Below the pieces are notes generated by a model that was not told where the DNA came from, made no database searches, and saw only the letters and a list, made by a program, of their open reading frames with translations. Shown one piece after another: positions 62,941 through 64,000 of a stretch of 64,000 nucleotides of DNA. The stretch lies in assembly GCA_963921935.1 (NCBI GenBank), contig OY998179.1:57518222-57582221 (forward strand), in the 5' to 3' direction. The stretch is from Galeruca laticollis (taxonomy: Eukaryota; Arthropoda; Insecta; Coleoptera; Chrysomelidae). Numbering within the stretch: the stretch's first letter is position 1; each line of letters starts with the position of its first letter. Made by a program: the position numbers and the translations under genes.

Positions 62941-64000
62941 ATAATTTGATTTGCTTTTTTCACGATTATGAATAACCGTGGCTACTCGTAGGTTCTGCTT
63001 GTTCTTAGTCACGTATTTTCTGGCTACTTTGCTGTTCGGATACTGTAACAGTTCCTTGGCAAGCCTGTAGCCTTCTGCGTCGTCCCAGCTACCCTTAAAG
63101 TTATTAAGGGAGTGTTCCTTTAATAGGCCAGTTTTTGTGCCATCCTCTTTTGTTAGTATACCGATATGATGGTGGGGATCTTTTGAGTGGGCTTTTTAAG
63201 TCCAGCTGCTTGGGGGAAATTTTCGATTTACTCGCAATAGATTCTCTATGCTTTTCTTTGTTTTTGTCTAATGACTTTTTTATACTCCTTGAGGTGAGAC
63301 TTGTATGCGTTCCAATCCTCTTCGAGTCTTGTTCTTTTAGCCTTATTAAAAGATTTCCTCGCCGTCCTCTTGAGCTGATCAATCTCATGGCACCACCATG
63401 GAGTGGACGCTCCATCAAGATCGACCCGCCTGAGTGGGCAAGACGCTTTATAAGCATTAATCATGTAGTTTTGAATGGTTTCAGAATAAATTTCCAAATC
63501 TCCTTTATTGTTAGGCAACACGTCCTCGACTTCTCGCAGATCCCCTTTCAAACAATGGACATATTTTGTCCTGTCCGTTTTCCTGGGGTCGCGAGTTATT
63601 GTGGAGGTTGTGAGCGCCAGTTTTATTTCAAATTTTATCCAGTGGTGGTCCGACATTGAAATGTTGTCGGATACATGACAGCCGGAGATTATATTCGACG
63701 TTTTTATAGTAGATAAGGTAATATCTATTCGCGTTTGACTTCGAGAGTTAATAAAAGTTGGTTCAGTACCTCTATTTAGAATACAGAGATTCTTGTTAGT
63801 TATGTAATCATAAAAAGACTCACCTCTAGTGTTAATATCTTTGCTACCCCAGCTTACGTGGTGAGAGTTTGAATTGCAGCTTATTACCAATTCAAGTTTA
63901 TGTGTGAGACAGTGTTCCACAAGATACTCCAACTCGTTTATTGGTGGTGGTTTAGGTGCGACTGAGGGGAGGTATGCAGTAACACTTTATTTTGACCTTT
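62940..64000 (-). mobile_element. I-group LINE (LINE-E), continues past the window
   Basis: Minus-strand LINE related to LINE-A, with endonuclease and linker visible. The 5' part lies beyond 64000, and the 3' side becomes unreadable near 62940. Confidence 0.82.
63246..63932 (-). pseudogene. LINE-E ORF2 endonuclease and linker
   Basis: LELVISCNSNSHHVSWGSKD (usually C-D-x-N-x-H-H; Asp reads Asn), INTRGESFYDYITNKNLCIL, NRGTEPTFINSRSQTRIDIT and ISMSDHHWIKFEI (S-D-H). The linker STPWWCHEIDQLKRTARKSF follows. The order is that of an I-group apurinic-type endonuclease. The frame is open for 228 codons. The lost Asp suggests inactivity. Confidence 0.9.

Overview
The window reads as AT-rich arthropod, most likely insect, nuclear DNA. 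It is a graveyard of nested transposable elements with no recognisable intact host gene. The evidence is one GT-AG intron candidate in a piggyBac transposase, many (TA)n microsatellites, and remnants of nearly every animal transposon class: Penelope-like elements (PLE), Gypsy-type LTR elements, I-group, CR1-group and RTE-like LINEs, piggyBac, pogo, Tc1/mariner-type and possibly a Crypton-like gene. No species can be named from the sequence alone.

Layout. 0.1-5.2 kb: two PLE remnants, each a 5'-truncated minus-strand fragment between inverted arms of 300-420 bp. 6.1-9.3 kb: I-group LINE remnant (LINE-A). 10.3-13.2 kb: Gypsy-A (gag, protease, RT, part of RNase H; no LTRs). 13.3-14.0 kb: pieces of another LTR element. 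15.2-17.7 kb: pogo-type transposon with a PHD-like finger. 18.2-22.0 kb: PLE-3, with an array of stem-loops. 22.7-24.9 kb: piggyBac. 26.3-27.4 kb: IS630/Tc1-mariner-type transposase. 28.7-30.9 kb: LINE-B (RT plus RNase H), running into a 625-bp tandem duplication that carries a mariner-type fragment. 32.7-33.5 kb: PLE-6. 34.6-39.06 kb: Gypsy-B with both LTRs. 40.3-41.3 kb: a repeat-family ORF fragment and a retroelement pol tail. 41.3-46.5 kb: Gypsy-D (AGGT target duplication). 47.3-51.4 kb: PLE-5, split by Gypsy-C (ATAC duplication). 51.5-55.3 kb: an old LINE split by a piggyBac-type MITE and by a giant PLE palindrome. 55.5-59.2 kb: CR1-group LINE-D, preceded by a 172-bp tandem array. 62.9-64.0 kb: LINE-E, running off the window.

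Most notable. (1) In Gypsy-B, the pol reading frame runs past integrase into a domain that aligns without gaps at its start with the TARG1/OARD1 macro domain (ADP-ribose hydrolase family), followed by a C-X7-C-X5-C-X3-H zinc finger. (2) Gag of the same family appears to start with a SAP-type domain and has a coiled coil built of short repeats. (3) In Gypsy-D, a gag nucleocapsid tail is fused in frame to a LINE ORF1p-like protein, where protease and RT would be expected. (4) The PLEs carry hammerhead-like motifs, and PLE-3 and PLE-4 share stem-loops with a constant loop and covarying stems. Gypsy-A, -B and -C are one family, with LTRs TGTAATG...CGTAACA in plus-strand view and a tRNA-Leu-type primer site. 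Their internal deletions differ, so different copies keep different parts of the element.

Limits. All calls come from reading motifs by eye. Element ends without target duplications are approximate, and family names rest on remembered consensus features, not searches. Nearly all coding regions are broken and are called pseudogenes.
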